NCBI GenBank assembly: GCA_035578175.1
Contig: JAQMRL010000010.1
Location: 32,480,784 to 32,544,783 of the forward strand
Direction of reading: 5' to 3'
Length of the DNA: 64,000 bases
Source: Catonia carolina
Taxonomy: Eukaryota > Arthropoda > Insecta > Hemiptera > Achilidae
Shown here: positions 47,248 through 57,561 of the stretch, piece after piece
Layout of the letters: every line of letters begins with the position of its first letter
How positions within the stretch are numbered: the stretch's first letter is position 1
Notes under the pieces: generated by a model
The model's input: the letters and a program-made list of their open reading frames with translations, nothing else
Databases searched by the model: none
What the model was told of the DNA's origin: nothing
Position numbers and translations under genes: made by a program

Positions 47248-47768
47248 AATCTTTTAAAGAATAATTTACACTCTCTTCTAAAGTACCAAATACGTATAGA
47301 ATTTTCTTACTCTTATTAAGTACCAACTATTAATAGAAGTTTCTTACTTTCTCTTAAGTACCAAGTACGAATATAATTTCTTACTGCTCAAAGGCTAAGT
47401 ACCAAGTACGAATGGGAGTTTCTTACTCCCTTACGTACCAAATATAAATAGAATTTTCTTACTGTTCTTAAGTACCAAGTATAAATAGAAGTTTCTTACT
47501 TTCTCTTGAGTACAAAGTACGAATAGAATTTCTTACTGCTCGTAGGCTAAGTACCAAGTACGAATGGTAGTTTCTTACTTCTTTAAGTACCAAATATAAA
47601 TAGAATTTTCTTACTCTTCTTAAGTACCAACTATGAATAGAAGTTTCTTACTTTCTCTTAAGTACTAAGTACGAATAGAATTTCTTACTGCTCGTAGGCT
47701 AAGTACAAAGTACGAATGGTAGTTTCTTACTCCTTTAAGTACCAAATAAGAATAGAATTTTCTTACTA

Positions 47769-47811
47769 CGAGGGTAGGCTGATAAGTAATGCACACATGC
47801 TTGTAGAAGAC
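47769..47811. repeat. Mariner left terminal inverted repeat
   Basis: It is identical over 43 bp to the reverse complement of the right end. It is the likely transposase binding site. Confidence 0.95.
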
Positions 47812-47883
47812 GAACAAAAAGAAATAGCAAGATGGGGTAAATAACAAATTAAAGTACAAATCTTAACCTACCAAATTATCTAT

Positions 47884-48957
47884 TTATTTTTCAATATAGT
47901 CACCGTTAAGCATTACACATTTCTCCCAACGTTTAACAAGTTTTTTCATTCCGTCACTGAAAAATTCTTCCGACTTTCCTCGAACCCAGGACGCAATAGC
48001 TGCCTTCACCTCATTGTCCGAGCTGTAATGATTACCCTTAAGGTCTCTCTTCAGTAGAGGAAAAAAATAAAAATCGCAAGGCGCAAGGTCGGGAGAATAC
48101 GGAGGGTGTAAAATTGGTTGAAACTTCAGGTTTCTCAGAGCCTCTCCAGTTGCACGCGAAGTGTGTGGACGAGCATTGTCGTGTTGCAAAATTATTGGCG
48201 CCAGGTTGCCTCTAACACGACAAACTCGACGTCGGAGGTGTTTCAGAGTCTGTATATACTGAGCAGAATTTACCGTTGCCCCTCGTTCCAGATAATCAGT
48301 CACATAAACTCGGCGAGCATCCCAAAACACAGTCAAAAGAATTTTTTTTGCGGACGGTTGTGTTTTGAACTTTTTCACAACAGGAGAATGTGGATGACGA
48401 TATTCAGCGCTCTGCCTTTTTTCTTCGGGATCGTAATGATGAACCCATGACTCGTCCCCCGTCACAATATTCAAAAGAAAGTCGTCTCCTTCGTCACGGT
48501 AGCGCTTCAAAAGTTGTTCACAGCATTCCAATCGACGCTGTTTATTCTCGTCTGTCAGACGGCGTGGTACCCATCGTGCACAGATTTTACGGTATCCCAA
48601 TTGTTCAATAATGAAGCCAACACGTTCCTTAGATATTCCAATTTGGTTTGCGATACGCTGTTGAGTGATTCGCCGGTCATTTTGAATCAAATCATCGATG
48701 AGTTTGCGACGATTATCGTCTGAGGCAGTGATTGGTCGTCCACTGCGTGTTTTGTCAACAATTAAGGCTTTTCCAGGTTGGCAATCACGAAATTTTATTA
48801 CCCAACGATTCACAGTAGACCTATCAACAGTATCGTCACAATAAACAGCCTTTAAACGACGATAAATCTCACTAGGATTCACTTTCTCAGCAGTTAAAAA
48901 TTCGATAACAGCGCGTTGTTTAATTCTCGTTGACATAGCACCAGAACACGACGCCAT
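47884..48957 (-). CDS. Mariner transposase, intact
   Basis: The cut-and-paste transposase of the Tc1/mariner superfamily acts in the nucleus, binding the terminal repeats and moving the element into TA sites. From ATG 48957 it is 357 residues; a second ATG at 48936 gives 350, closer to the usual 340-350. An N-terminal helix-turn-helix region (about residues 10-120, with IYRRLKAVY and DRSTVNRWV, then RITQQRIANQIGISKERV) binds DNA. The WVPRRLTDENKQRR linker is present. Catalytic blocks follow: VTGDESWVHHYDPE (first D), LQHDNARPH (second D) and PPYSPDLAPCDFYFF (third D, 34 residues between the last two). No stop or frameshift occurs. The frame stays open upstream as far as 49038, without an ATG before 48957. 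AATAAA overlaps the stop region and could be the poly(A) signal. Subfamily not resolved. Confidence 0.95.
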   Translation of the reverse strand: MASCSGAMSTRIKQRAVIEFLTAEKVNPSEIYRRLKAVYCDDTVDRSTVNRWVIKFRDCQPGKALIVDKTRSGRPITASDDNRRKLIDDLIQNDRRITQQRIANQIGISKERVGFIIEQLGYRKICARWVPRRLTDENKQRRLECCEQLLKRYRDEGDDFLLNIVTGDESWVHHYDPEEKRQSAEYRHPHSPVVKKFKTQPSAKKILLTVFWDARRVYVTDYLERGATVNSAQYIQTLKHLRRRVCRVRGNLAPIILQHDNARPHTSRATGEALRNLKFQPILHPPYSPDLAPCDFYFFPLLKRDLKGNHYSSDNEVKAAIASWVRGKSEEFFSDGMKKLVKRWEKCVMLNGDYIEK

Positions 48958-49073
48958 ACTTCCACTACTCAAAACAAACTGAATGAAAGCAACGCCTTCA
49001 AACTGCGCAGGCTTGTAGAGGAGAAATAGTACTTCCACATGCCACCAGGCGCGCTACTGAAGTTTATTTAGTT

Positions 49074-49116
49074 GTCTTCTACAAGCATGTGTGCATTACT
49101 TATCAGCCTACCCTCG
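49074..49116. repeat. Mariner right terminal inverted repeat
   Basis: It ends cagcctaccctcg next to TA and is a perfect inverse of the left repeat. It lies on the 5' side of the transposase gene, about 115 bp from the ATG. Confidence 0.95.
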
Positions 49117-49193
49117 TACTTTTAAGAACCAAGTATGAACAGAAGTTTTTTACTCCTCTTAAGTACAAAGTATGAATATAATCTTTTTGCGCT

Positions 49194-49959
49194 AAATTTA
49201 CCATTACATTTCATAAAATCAGATACAACACAGCATGTTCGTAATCTTACAGCCATAAAGTATTACTGACAGTTTCTGATCTTATCGAAAGCTCATTATA
49301 ATTTATGGTTACTAAGAATTAAGTTCCTTCTTACAATTCCTGTAATAATGAAGTAATGACGTTACCTTTCTTTAACGCTTAATTCTCATGTAGCGTTATT
49401 TAACTTTGAAAATTCAAATGCACTGTGTTATTAATTTAAGTTTGCGTGTGTTACATCACGATATTAAAAGCATTGTATGTGCAGCGATATAACATGGTAA
49501 TGTAAGTGAGTGTAAGATGCTGTAACATGTCGGCATACATTGAAAAGATGTCTTCGTCTTCCTTCTTACATTAAGTAATTTACAATCTCACGCTCGGTTC
49601 AATAATATATTCTTATAACACGCAAACATACTTAATATTAGGTTAAGCGTGATAAAAATACTTGATCAGTGACCTGTATCAAGATTTTCTTCATTAATGT
49701 TGCTATCGTCATTACCTATTGTATTTCCTGCTGAAAACTATGAAAAGTTTTCAGTTTTACACTCCTTCTTTTGGTACCGATCCGCTACCGAACGTTGGCA
49801 ATCGTTCTTGCAATGATAATTTCATTCAATGCTGCTTTGAAGAGTCCTGCAGTAGAAGTTGCAAATCAGGTCCTCAAGTTCTTTAGCTATGAATTTGTCG
49901 TCTTTGACCCCTCTCGTACCATCTACCTGTCGTTATAAAATGCATTTCAGCAACTTGTA
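49194..49959. other. AT-rich DNA, no feature seen
   Basis: No gene or shared repeat was recognised between the satellite and the LINE. Confidence 0.4.
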
Positions 49960-50825
49960 CTTTTTTTGTCATCAGTCTCTCGACTGATTTGATCCAGTTC
50001 TCCAAGCTGTTCTATGTTGCGCAAGTCGTTTCATATCTACATACCTGTAACACCCTACATCTTTTGTAATTTACTTTATATATATTCTAACCTTTGCCTC
50101 CCCCTACAATTCACTCCCTCAATATTACCCTCCATTATTGATAGACCAATCAATAACTGGATGTCTTAAGATATGCCCCACTAGCCTATTCTTTCTATTG
50201 ATAAGGTGCTTCCATATACTTATTTTTTCATCCACTCGCCTAAGAACCTCTAAATTACTTATCTTGTCCACCCACCTAATCTTTAATGTTTTCCTATAAC
50301 ACCATATTTTAAAAGCTTCTAACCTTATCCTTTCTACATCCCCTATCGCCCACGTTACACTCCCGTATAATGACACACTCCGAACATAATGTTTAAAGAA
50401 TTTTATCCTAATCTGTAAATCAATGTTTGTAGTCAGTAAGCTGTTTTTCATTTCAAAAGCTTTTCTAGCTTGAGTAATTCTACTTTTAATATGTATCAGT
50501 TGTGCTTCTACAATTCTTTGTTATTTTACTCCCTAGATAGCAGAATTCCCCAACTTCCTGTATGTTTTCGTTGCCTAATTTTGAATTTCCCATCTCTATT
50601 GCACAACACTTACATTTTGTTTTTAATAATTTTCATGAAGTAATCCTTTCTAATGATCTCATCCATTCCATTTAAGATACCCTCTAGTTCTTTTTTTTTT
50701 GTCTCGACTAATACTACTATATCATTGGTGAATCTCAGCATTTTTATTTTTTCTCCTTGAATTTTTATTCCTGTGTCAAATTTTTCCTTCACTTCAATTA
50801 TAGCCTCTTCTATATTCTCACAAGT
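49960..50825 (-). pseudogene. Degenerate LINE, reverse transcriptase C-terminal part and 3' end
   Basis: Read on the minus strand: an RT segment (50792-50610) contains GIKIQGEKIKMLRFTNDIVV, matching the RT block that normally carries FADD or YADD, here FTND, so the catalytic aspartate pair is damaged. Downstream, 50451-50125 has YVRSVSLYGSVTWAIGDVER, LEAFKIWCYRKTLKI, WVDKISNLEVLRRV and LVGHILRHP. These correspond to the LYGSETWTL, LEAFEMWCWRRMLKISW, TNEEVLRRV and GHILRH motifs of RTE-like insect LINEs. The 3' end has a stem-loop (cagtcgagagactg) then gatgac and an A run. Stops and frame changes between blocks show it is dead. The 5' part, including the endonuclease, is missing. Confidence 0.8.
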
Positions 50826-51058
50826 TAAAAAGTAGTGGCAACTTTAGTTATCATTTAAACTGATGTGTCTGATATATTATAATTCTACTATAGATATTCT
50901 AATTTTACACTCCGGTTCTGAATTCGACGAGAGTGAGTCAAATATAAGCAGAACTGTTTCTGTGTTCCTCGTTAGATCGTCCTGAGAGAGATGGTGGAAG
51001 CGTCACATTCAAGATCTGCGGATTAGTTGTAATTTATCCCTCTTTTATCTCTCTCGGC
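50826..51058. other. No feature seen
   Basis: A short gap between LINE and S4 sequence with nothing recognised. Confidence 0.4.
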
Positions 51059-51200
51059 ATTAGTCGTGCTGAGTCTCTACAAGACTATATTTTCATTTAC
51101 GCGTCATACATATCATCTTCATCCCATTGGGTCATGGAGTTGCGTATTGTTCTCAAATTGAACAGATTACAATGTGCACATATTAAAGGTTAAAAAAAAA
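51059..51200 (+). repeat. S4 SINE 3' part
   Basis: From tgctgagtctctacaagac to attgaacagattacaatgtg and an A-rich tail. The head is missing. Confidence 0.75.
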
Positions 51201-51924
51201 TATTCTGTTTTTTATTTTTAAATGATGCACATTTTGTATTACCATTCTTCATTTCTTTTTTGACATAAGTTGATGTTTTTAATATTGAAAGTTAATTACT
51301 TTTCAATATATACTATTATAAATTCGTTAATTATGAAAGGTAATAAAGAGTGTTCTTAATACCATTACTTTAGGTAGATTAGACTATTAGGCTAACATTA
51401 GAAATTTAAATCTCTTAATGTTGAGTAATTGAATGTTAAACGATAAAATCGTTTTTAATGTTCTCAGTTATATGCTGGTATAAAATATTATCTTTAAATC
51501 AGCATTTTATCTAACTTATTTTACGATTTACTACATGAAAAATCAATTTGTCTGATTGAATGCCAAAAAACATTCCTTTCGGTTATAATAACATCGTCGA
51601 CCTTATTTTTTATGGAGTTTTTAACTGTCGTAACTAACATTTTTAACTGTCCAAAATTTAAGAACAGAGTTTTCATGTAAATAAGTAATTATTTATATTT
51701 ATTACTTTTGTTATGTTTTGTGTAGGGTGTAGAACTAATTTTGGATACAACGTGTAAAGGTTTATAGATTATAAAAAATCGAGTTCTGGTTTATGTTATT
51801 TTTATGTGTTCCTTTTTCATAGGGTTTTAAATACTTATATTAGTATACTTATATTATTATTACTATTTGCGTCAAGCTCCCAACGTGGAAGTCGCTAAAT
51901 ATTTAATTATGGATTACTCTACTG
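51201..51924. other. AT-rich DNA, no feature seen
   Basis: No gene or shared repeat was recognised. Confidence 0.4.
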
Positions 51925-52566
51925 GGTACCTTCCGTTTTTCCTCCACCCAGTATGCTTTCATTCTCTCCGAGAATGCCTTTTTCCTATCCTCAGTCCATC
52001 TAGTTCCGACTTTTTGATGTTTTTCAACCGGCTTGACCTCCCAGTCCTCAACGCATTTCCGGTATTTCTTCCTGTCGGTAGTTATTTCTTCAGGAATTCC
52101 CGCAAGATTGAGATCCTCTTTAACCTTTTTTTATCGAGTCTACTCCATTCTTAAGAGAGCTAACATATTCCACTATTTTCCGTGTTATCCTATTCTCGGG
52201 GAGTCTTTTAATATGTCCGAAAAACTTAAGTCTTCTCTTCCTCATGTCTGCTACTATATTAGAGTGCTTTTCGACTTCACAATTCTTCTGTAGCCTGAAC
52301 CCATTCTCTGTTTCCCTCGGTCCAAGTATTTTCCGGATGATTTTTCTCTCTTCCTTCAAAAGAATTTCCAAGTCCATTTTACGATTAAGACTCAATGCTT
52401 CACTGGCATATGTCATTGAGGGCTTAATAACTGTAGAATAATGTCTCAATTTAGAGTTTATGGATAAACATTTTTTATTATAGATATTATGTACAAGTCC
52501 AAGACCTTTCCGGGCTTTCCGGAAATACATTATTAATGTACTTTTGATAAGATCAAGTGAATTCAT
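51925..52566 (-). pseudogene. LINE reverse transcriptase C-terminus, frameshifted
   Basis: The minus-strand frame from 52566 reads STVIKPSMTYASEALSLNRK, then EERKIIRKILGPRE, MRKRRLKFFGHIKRLPENRI and TRKIVEYVSS. It resembles the conserved LINE C-terminal YGSE...LGP...RRLKFYGHIxR series. After about 52120 the frame shifts and continues with pieces such as WTEDRKKAFSERMKAYWVEE. It belongs to a different LINE family from 49960-50825, judging by the LGP motif. Confidence 0.75.
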
Positions 52567-53308
52567 TTAATCCAATTCTTTGGATTTTATGTCCGACATT
52601 TTTTCTCATTTGAACTAATGGATATGGTAAAGGATAATATGTTAATTTTGTGATGGAAAAATAAACTGACGGGAAATGTAAGTATAGGTCATTTGTTCTA
52701 GCTAGAAGCTCTCCCTCCAACGCTCTGTGCCGCTGAGCTGTTCTGTTTAGTAGTGGGGGAAGCACCTCGTAGTTATAACAAGTAGTACACAGTTAGAAAG
52801 AGAGGGAATGATCATTAAGTGAAAAGGAGACACTTGCCCCTTGAAACTGTCCCTACACTACCTACTCGCCCTCCCCTTACAAGCTTCTTCCTAAAACAAA
52901 TGTACTATACGTAAACTAATTATACTGATCACCACTTAATTGATCACAATTACTTTAAGGTTATATATCTCAGATATCTCTAAAGAACTCTTTTGTTCCA
53001 CAAATTTTAATTCTGGTTAAAACTAAAAATATTTGAAAGAACTCGTCTCCATTTGTTGAATCTAAATTCTGAAGCTTAATACATAACGGATTGCCTCTAA
53101 CGAGCAAATATACTGGAACATAGAACCAAGAGACCAGTCTAATCAAAAGGAATTTAAAATGACATTTTTGTTAAAATTCTCAAAAACAAAATTATGAAGA
53201 AAATCGTAACAGAAATTTAGTTCCAGAAATGGCCAATCAGTAGGCCCAGCAAAGAAAAGAAAGAAAAGTCGAAATGGATGAAAGAACATCAGAGGAGAAC
53301 GAAATCTG
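52567..53308. other. No gene seen; GC-richer patch at about 52690-52880
   Basis: The patch (caacgctctgtgccgctgag) has no recognised match in the window. The rest is AT-rich. Confidence 0.35.
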
Positions 53309-53314
53309 AAAAAT

Positions 53315-54262
53315 CTGGTGTGAAACACTCACACAACTTTCTCTTGCCAATGCAAATAATTAACAATGAACCTAACATTAGTATTAAAACATTAGAAATG
53401 AACAAAAACTAACCTCAAAAACATAACCTTATTTTAATCATGAGTGAATGACGCAAAATGACAATCGAACTCAGTTTGGCTTAAAAATACGAAAAATCAC
53501 GCTTTCACGCTAAACTAGGCTCTGTAGAGAAAAATGCTCTAAACAAAAGTTGTAGATCTTTTAATTTTCTATAAATTTAATTATATATCTTTTTGTCGTA
53601 AAATGCATACTAAGACCGAAATGTTAAAAAAATCGATTTTTCTCACGTTTTCGTGAGAAAAAAACAGAAAATCGCAAATTACCGCTAAACTAAGCGTTAT
53701 ACAAAAAAATGTTTGAAACAGAAGTTGTAGGTTTTTAAATTCTCTACAACTTTTATTATATAAGTTTTTGCGCTAAAATTTATATTAAAGCCGTAATCTT
53801 AAAAAAACAACGTTTTTACGTGAAAACAGCCTCACCGAGAATTTCAGCAAACATGGCGCCTACCCTATCTTGTAGAGAATAAAAAATTGAGTAAAATAGG
53901 CGATTTTTAAAAAAATCGTAGGACCAGTTTTTGAGAAAATCGCAAAAAACTGAAAAATTATACGAATAAACTACTACTTCCGGTTGACCGATTTTGATGA
54001 AAATGTTCGTGTCGCGTCCGGTAGTGGTATGTAACTTAAGTTTCAAGTTTCAAGTTCGTACGATGTTCCGTTCTTGAGATATTCTGTTCACACACAGACA
54101 CACACACACACACACAGACACACACACAGACCAATCGCTAAAAACATGTTTTTTGGGTTCAGGGGGTCTGAAAACGTATAGATCCGGTGAAAACTCGATT
54201 TCGAAAAATCGACATGAAAACAATACTTTCCTTCCTATATATTCATATAGGCAAGAGAAAGT
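53315..54262 (-). mobile_element. Family H element, full length
   Basis: A complete inverted copy: hairpin gtgtgaaacactcacac, subterminal repeat actttctcttgcc, both internal blocks, a CA microsatellite (about 54088-54130) and the terminal ggcaagagaaagt (54250-54262). It is very similar to the 23328 copy throughout, so both derive from a recent common source. The 9-mer aaaaatctg occurs at both edges (53309-53317 and 54263-54271). One of these is normally part of the H end, so it is not safe to call it a target duplication. Confidence 0.92.
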
Positions 54263-54334
54263 AAAAATCTGTTTCATGAGATGACGCATCTGGTGACAAT
54301 AATTTTTAAAAACGCTTATTTATGACCTATGGCA

Positions 54335-54521
54335 AAATCCCATTAGTAATTTGTTGTATTTACACTTTAAGATAAATCGAATGACACTATTTTTATTTCC
54401 AAATTCCGACTTTGATTTCCAGACTTCCGGTCAAAACTGGAACTTGAAACTTATTTCAGGCCCACTATATTTTTGTGTAGATTACGAATCCGAAAACAGT
54501 TTGTCGCTATATTTGGTAGTT
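54335..54521 (+). repeat. Dispersed repeat U7
   Basis: It shares atggcaaaatcc, atcgaatgacactattt, ttccaaattccgac and ttttgtgtagattacgaat with 59830-60140. No coding capacity. The type is unknown. Confidence 0.65.
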
Positions 54522-54774
54522 TCTTACATTTTGGTGTAAAATCTGCATTAAGAGGGACAAGATTTGAGTCTGTGGAAGCTGTTAAAGAGAAAGCGGCACG
54601 TGTCCTGAAGGAGCTGACAGAAGATGACTTCCAACACTGTTTCCAACTATGGAAAATTCGCATGGAACGTTGTAGGGATAGAGGCGTGTATATTGAAGGT
54701 GACAATGAGTGATTATGTATAAAATAAAAATAAAAATTTTTACGTCAGTCTCGTTATTTAATAGCCACACCTCG
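54522..54774 (+). pseudogene. Mariner-like transposase C-terminus with right end
   Basis: The plus-strand frame reads VKSALRGTRFESVEAVKEKA, then LKELTEDDFQHCFQLWKIRM, ERCRDRGVYIEGDNE and a stop. This matches the C-terminal end of a mariner-family transposase (FQHCFEQWK and GGEYIEGD motifs are known for the group). The right terminus (gttatttaatagccacacct, then cg before TA at 54775) follows. Everything upstream, including all three catalytic residues, is gone and replaced by repeat U7. It is a third mariner lineage. Confidence 0.85.
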
Positions 54775-54776
54775 TA

Positions 54777-55500
54777 TGTAAACGTTATATTTAAATTCCG
54801 AGTAAACCGTCTTTGATTAAAGCTTGTTATTTTACCCTTCACAATATAATTATTTGCACAATTAGTATGCAACAATTTTATGTGCAAATAATTATAGTAA
54901 ACAGAATTTTGAATCGTTGATTTATTTTTAAATTATTCAAGTATTATAATGTTTTGAAATTGGTTTTTGGTCCGGTTGATTGGTTTTTATTATTATTACT
55001 ATTGTAACAACCGATGCCTTGTTGTACTGTTACTTTTTCTAAATTAATTGAATGGAGACATTTCTAAATTCGAAAGCTATGTATTTACTTTTTTTATATA
55101 CCGTAGGTAGTTTGTTATTGCTGCACTAGTTTAGTTAGTTTAATTCAACGTCGATAGAACAAAAGTACAGTTACATTTTTAATTTGGTTTCTGTATGTTT
55201 GTGAGCATGTAAAAGATAAAAAAATATGTAGTTGTACTTAAAAAAAACTATACTATCATTGTTGTATTCTTCCTGCCAATTACCAAACTATAAATTGCTT
55301 GCACTGTGTCGAAACTAAATATAATCAATTTTAATTTAAACAAAGTAAATAAACTAATTAGGTTTTTACTCATAACTGTATTTTTTTTAATGACTCCGGA
55401 TCAGTGAACAAGTATTGTACAAGAACTCAATTGTATTTTTCTTATGAATCAAGTCATAATTTAATCAGATGTTGTTTCTTCGTATATCGTCATTTTTTTT
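54777..55500. other. AT-rich DNA, no feature seen
   Basis: No gene or shared repeat was recognised. Confidence 0.4.
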
Positions 55501-56104
55501 TATTTCTACTGCACTTTGTTTTACTTTTGAGCCAATTTTTGGGTCTGACCCTGGAAAATTGGCCCCTGACGGCACGTAAGAGTTTGTACCGCGAGGTGCA
55601 TAGCTCTCCGGTGTGGGAGTTCCTTGACCGCGACGTTATTTTGTCGTCATGTAGTTTGATAAGGGAGCTTTTCCAGGTCCAAGACAATGGTTCCGGGTGC
55701 AGTAATTATTTTTCGCCGGTAATATACAATAGTGACGAGCACTTGGTGGTACGACATAATTTGGCGAAAATAGTTCTAACTACGATTTTTAATTTTGATT
55801 TAGATTTAACTTCTAAACGATTCTCTATTTCTCTGTTAAGACCGCACTTTCTTTTAATTCTGATGACGGGTGCCTTTTGCGTCAAGAGGCTTCCCTGGAC
55901 ATGAGAGCGGGTAAATGCAAATCCCCAGGTTGCCCATCTGGTTCTCCAAATTTATGTTGTATTATAATTATATTCTTTTAGGCAAGTGACAATCACCAGT
56001 CACGAGATATATGTAAGAATTCGACAGAACGACTTCCGGGTTTATAATTTCGGGCGACCAATCGGGGGTAGGTGGCGGGAGTACCTAATCCCAGGAAACT
56101 TACC
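55501..56104. other. GC-richer block, unidentified
   Basis: It is markedly less AT-rich than its flanks (ccctgacggcacgtaagag, ggggtaggtggcgggagta). It includes a plus-strand open stretch of about 120 codons (to 55904) that has no ATG at its 5' end and no recognised domain. The composition, sharp edges and lack of a gene model suggest a fragment of a retroelement or a foreign insertion. Not called as a gene. Confidence 0.4.
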
Positions 56105-56265
56105 TAAATGGTCAATTTTTTAGTAAGTGAGGTGACATTAGACGTTTCTGGAAGCTCTTTTTGCAGCTCTTATTCTCAGAATTCGTACACTATCATGCTT
56201 TTTTCCTTCTGTCCACCTGGTGTTCCATTTTTACTTTTCTCACCGTGTTACAACCCGTTTCTAAG
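56105..56265. repeat. U9 repeat fragment
   Basis: It shares tctggaagctctttttgcag, tctcagaattcg and tccacctggtgttcc with 63750-64000. Confidence 0.5.
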
Positions 56266-56397
56266 TCCTAAGATTTGTGCATCCCTCAAGAAACTAGTTT
56301 TTTTTAGTGTCGCAATGATTTAAAACTATGGAATTGTTCCATTCGGTTAATAAATGTTTTCGATTTGAGTAACTCTTGTATACTTTAGTAAACTTTG

Positions 56398-56779
56398 TTG
56401 TTTAGGTCATCAGTCGGAAGGCTGGTTTGAACCGCTTTACTAAGTAAAACGACGAGTGAGGTGGTTTACCATTGCCTTCCTCTTTGAGTGGAAAAGTATG
56501 CTTATCAGTATGACCGGGATTCCGAAAAGCATCTACTTTCCACCGTGCAAATGACACCTTCACTTTATTCACCACAAGGTCTGGCTGTATAAAGATAAAA
56601 TTCATTACTCTCAAAAGGAGATAACTCTGACTAGTGTCGTTTGCACCTCTACCTTTTAGGTTCTTAAATGCTTCATATGGCTGATCATGTGATAAGAAAC
56701 AGAATTAATTTTAGTAGCCCTGGACTAGCAGATCGAGTGCAAATAATTTAACACTCCACCTGCTTGTTATGGGCAAATT
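56398..56779 (-). repeat. S2 SINE-like element with target duplication
   Basis: Full-length S2, with a stem-loop end (cagtcggaaggctg, one stem mismatch). It is flanked by gtaaactttg (56388-56397) and gtaaaccttg (56780-56789), a 10-bp target duplication with one mismatch. This is the best evidence that S2 moves by retroposition. Confidence 0.9.
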
Positions 56780-56789
56780 GTAAACCTTG

Positions 56790-57560
56790 CACCAGGGAAT
56801 TAGTTTTTCCGGAAATAAACTCAGAATCATAACGTTTGTTTGTGTAATTTCCCCTCTGTATGTTCAATGAATTCTTGTTATTATTGTAGTCTACCAAAAA
56901 TTTTAGAAAGCACTTTACCAAAATACTTTTCTCTTTGTGTGTGTTTATGTAGAAAGTCCATTAACTCTTCCGCTTTTAACTTGATCGTTCATTATTTTTG
57001 AAAATAATCACAAGCTACAATGATGTGTAAGTAATTATTGGCCTGTACATATCATACGAAAGTGCATCTACTGAGTTCACATTTCTTGTTTTAACGTCGT
57101 GTTTTTTTTTATAATTAAGCATTCTACTTTTAGTAGAACAGCGTTGTTTTGTTGTTTTTACATGTCTGGGTCATGTGCTCCCAGTTTTATAGAAATAAAT
57201 GATGTAAATAGATCCCCCACAGTGTTTATAAAAATTGTACATCTGTTTTTTCTTGTGTAAACATCTGAACACTCTATGACGACTCCCCTTTGTAACCCTT
57301 TGTATCTTATTCTGTACTCTGTGACTCCGTACATACATGGATTAGTTACAGTGACGGCCCATTTCATTTATTAAGTCGTCGTTCATATCTCTTTGCTCTG
57401 AAAATATCTGACAGTATTTCAGTTATGTCAGAGATTTATTTTTATAATCGATTTTATCTAGTGGAATTAAAATGTCGTGGTCGATACTGTTTTTATTAAA
57501 ATAAACCTCTTAAGCGTCGAGAATACAGTTTGATCTTGACATTCATAATTTGTTCTAATT
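56790..57560. other. AT-rich DNA, no feature seen
   Basis: The minus-strand ORF at 57158-57367 has no recognised motif. No shared repeat. Confidence 0.4.
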
Positions 57561-57561
57561 A

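Larger units (their letters stand above)
47769..49116 (-). mobile_element. Complete mariner (Tc1/mariner, DD34D) transposon
   Basis: The 1,348-bp element has perfectly matching 43-bp terminal inverted repeats (47769-47811 and 49074-49116), beginning cgagggtaggctgataagta. TA flanks both sides (47767-47768 and 49117-49118), as expected for a mariner target duplication. The length is typical of complete mariners. It holds one uninterrupted transposase on the minus strand. It sits inside a satellite monomer whose two halves can be rejoined. Perfect ends plus an open frame point to a recent insertion. Confidence 0.97.
47281..49193. repeat. Higher-order satellite array, split by mariner
   Basis: The basic monomer is 36-41 bp (aagtaccaa ... 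tttcttact). Four monomer types (37, 38, 41 and 36 bp) follow in fixed order and make a 152-bp higher-order unit that starts at 47281, 47433, 47585 and 47737, an exact period. Type three carries gctcgtaggct, and type four carries gaatggtag. The fourth unit is interrupted after 30 bp by the mariner and resumes at 49119-49193. Without the mariner the array would be about 560 bp. Confidence 0.95.

Noticed and set aside
47281..47766. CRISPR-like array of short repeats
   Set aside because: There are no unique spacers; the whole unit repeats in 152-bp order, which is satellite DNA in a eukaryotic context.
48118..48723. Plus-strand ORFs of 69-110 codons
   Set aside because: They lie antisense to the intact transposase and have no motifs of their own; they are frame shadows.
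53309..54271. 9-bp target duplication aaaaatctg around the family H copy
   Set aside because: Other H copies end in the same bases, so one side is element sequence; other copies do not show flanking repeats.
55404..55904. 166-codon plus-strand ORF, the second longest opening in the window
   Set aside because: It starts at GTG with no ATG near the 5' end, its first 40 codons are AT-driven, and no domain is recognised. Kept only as an unidentified GC-richer block.
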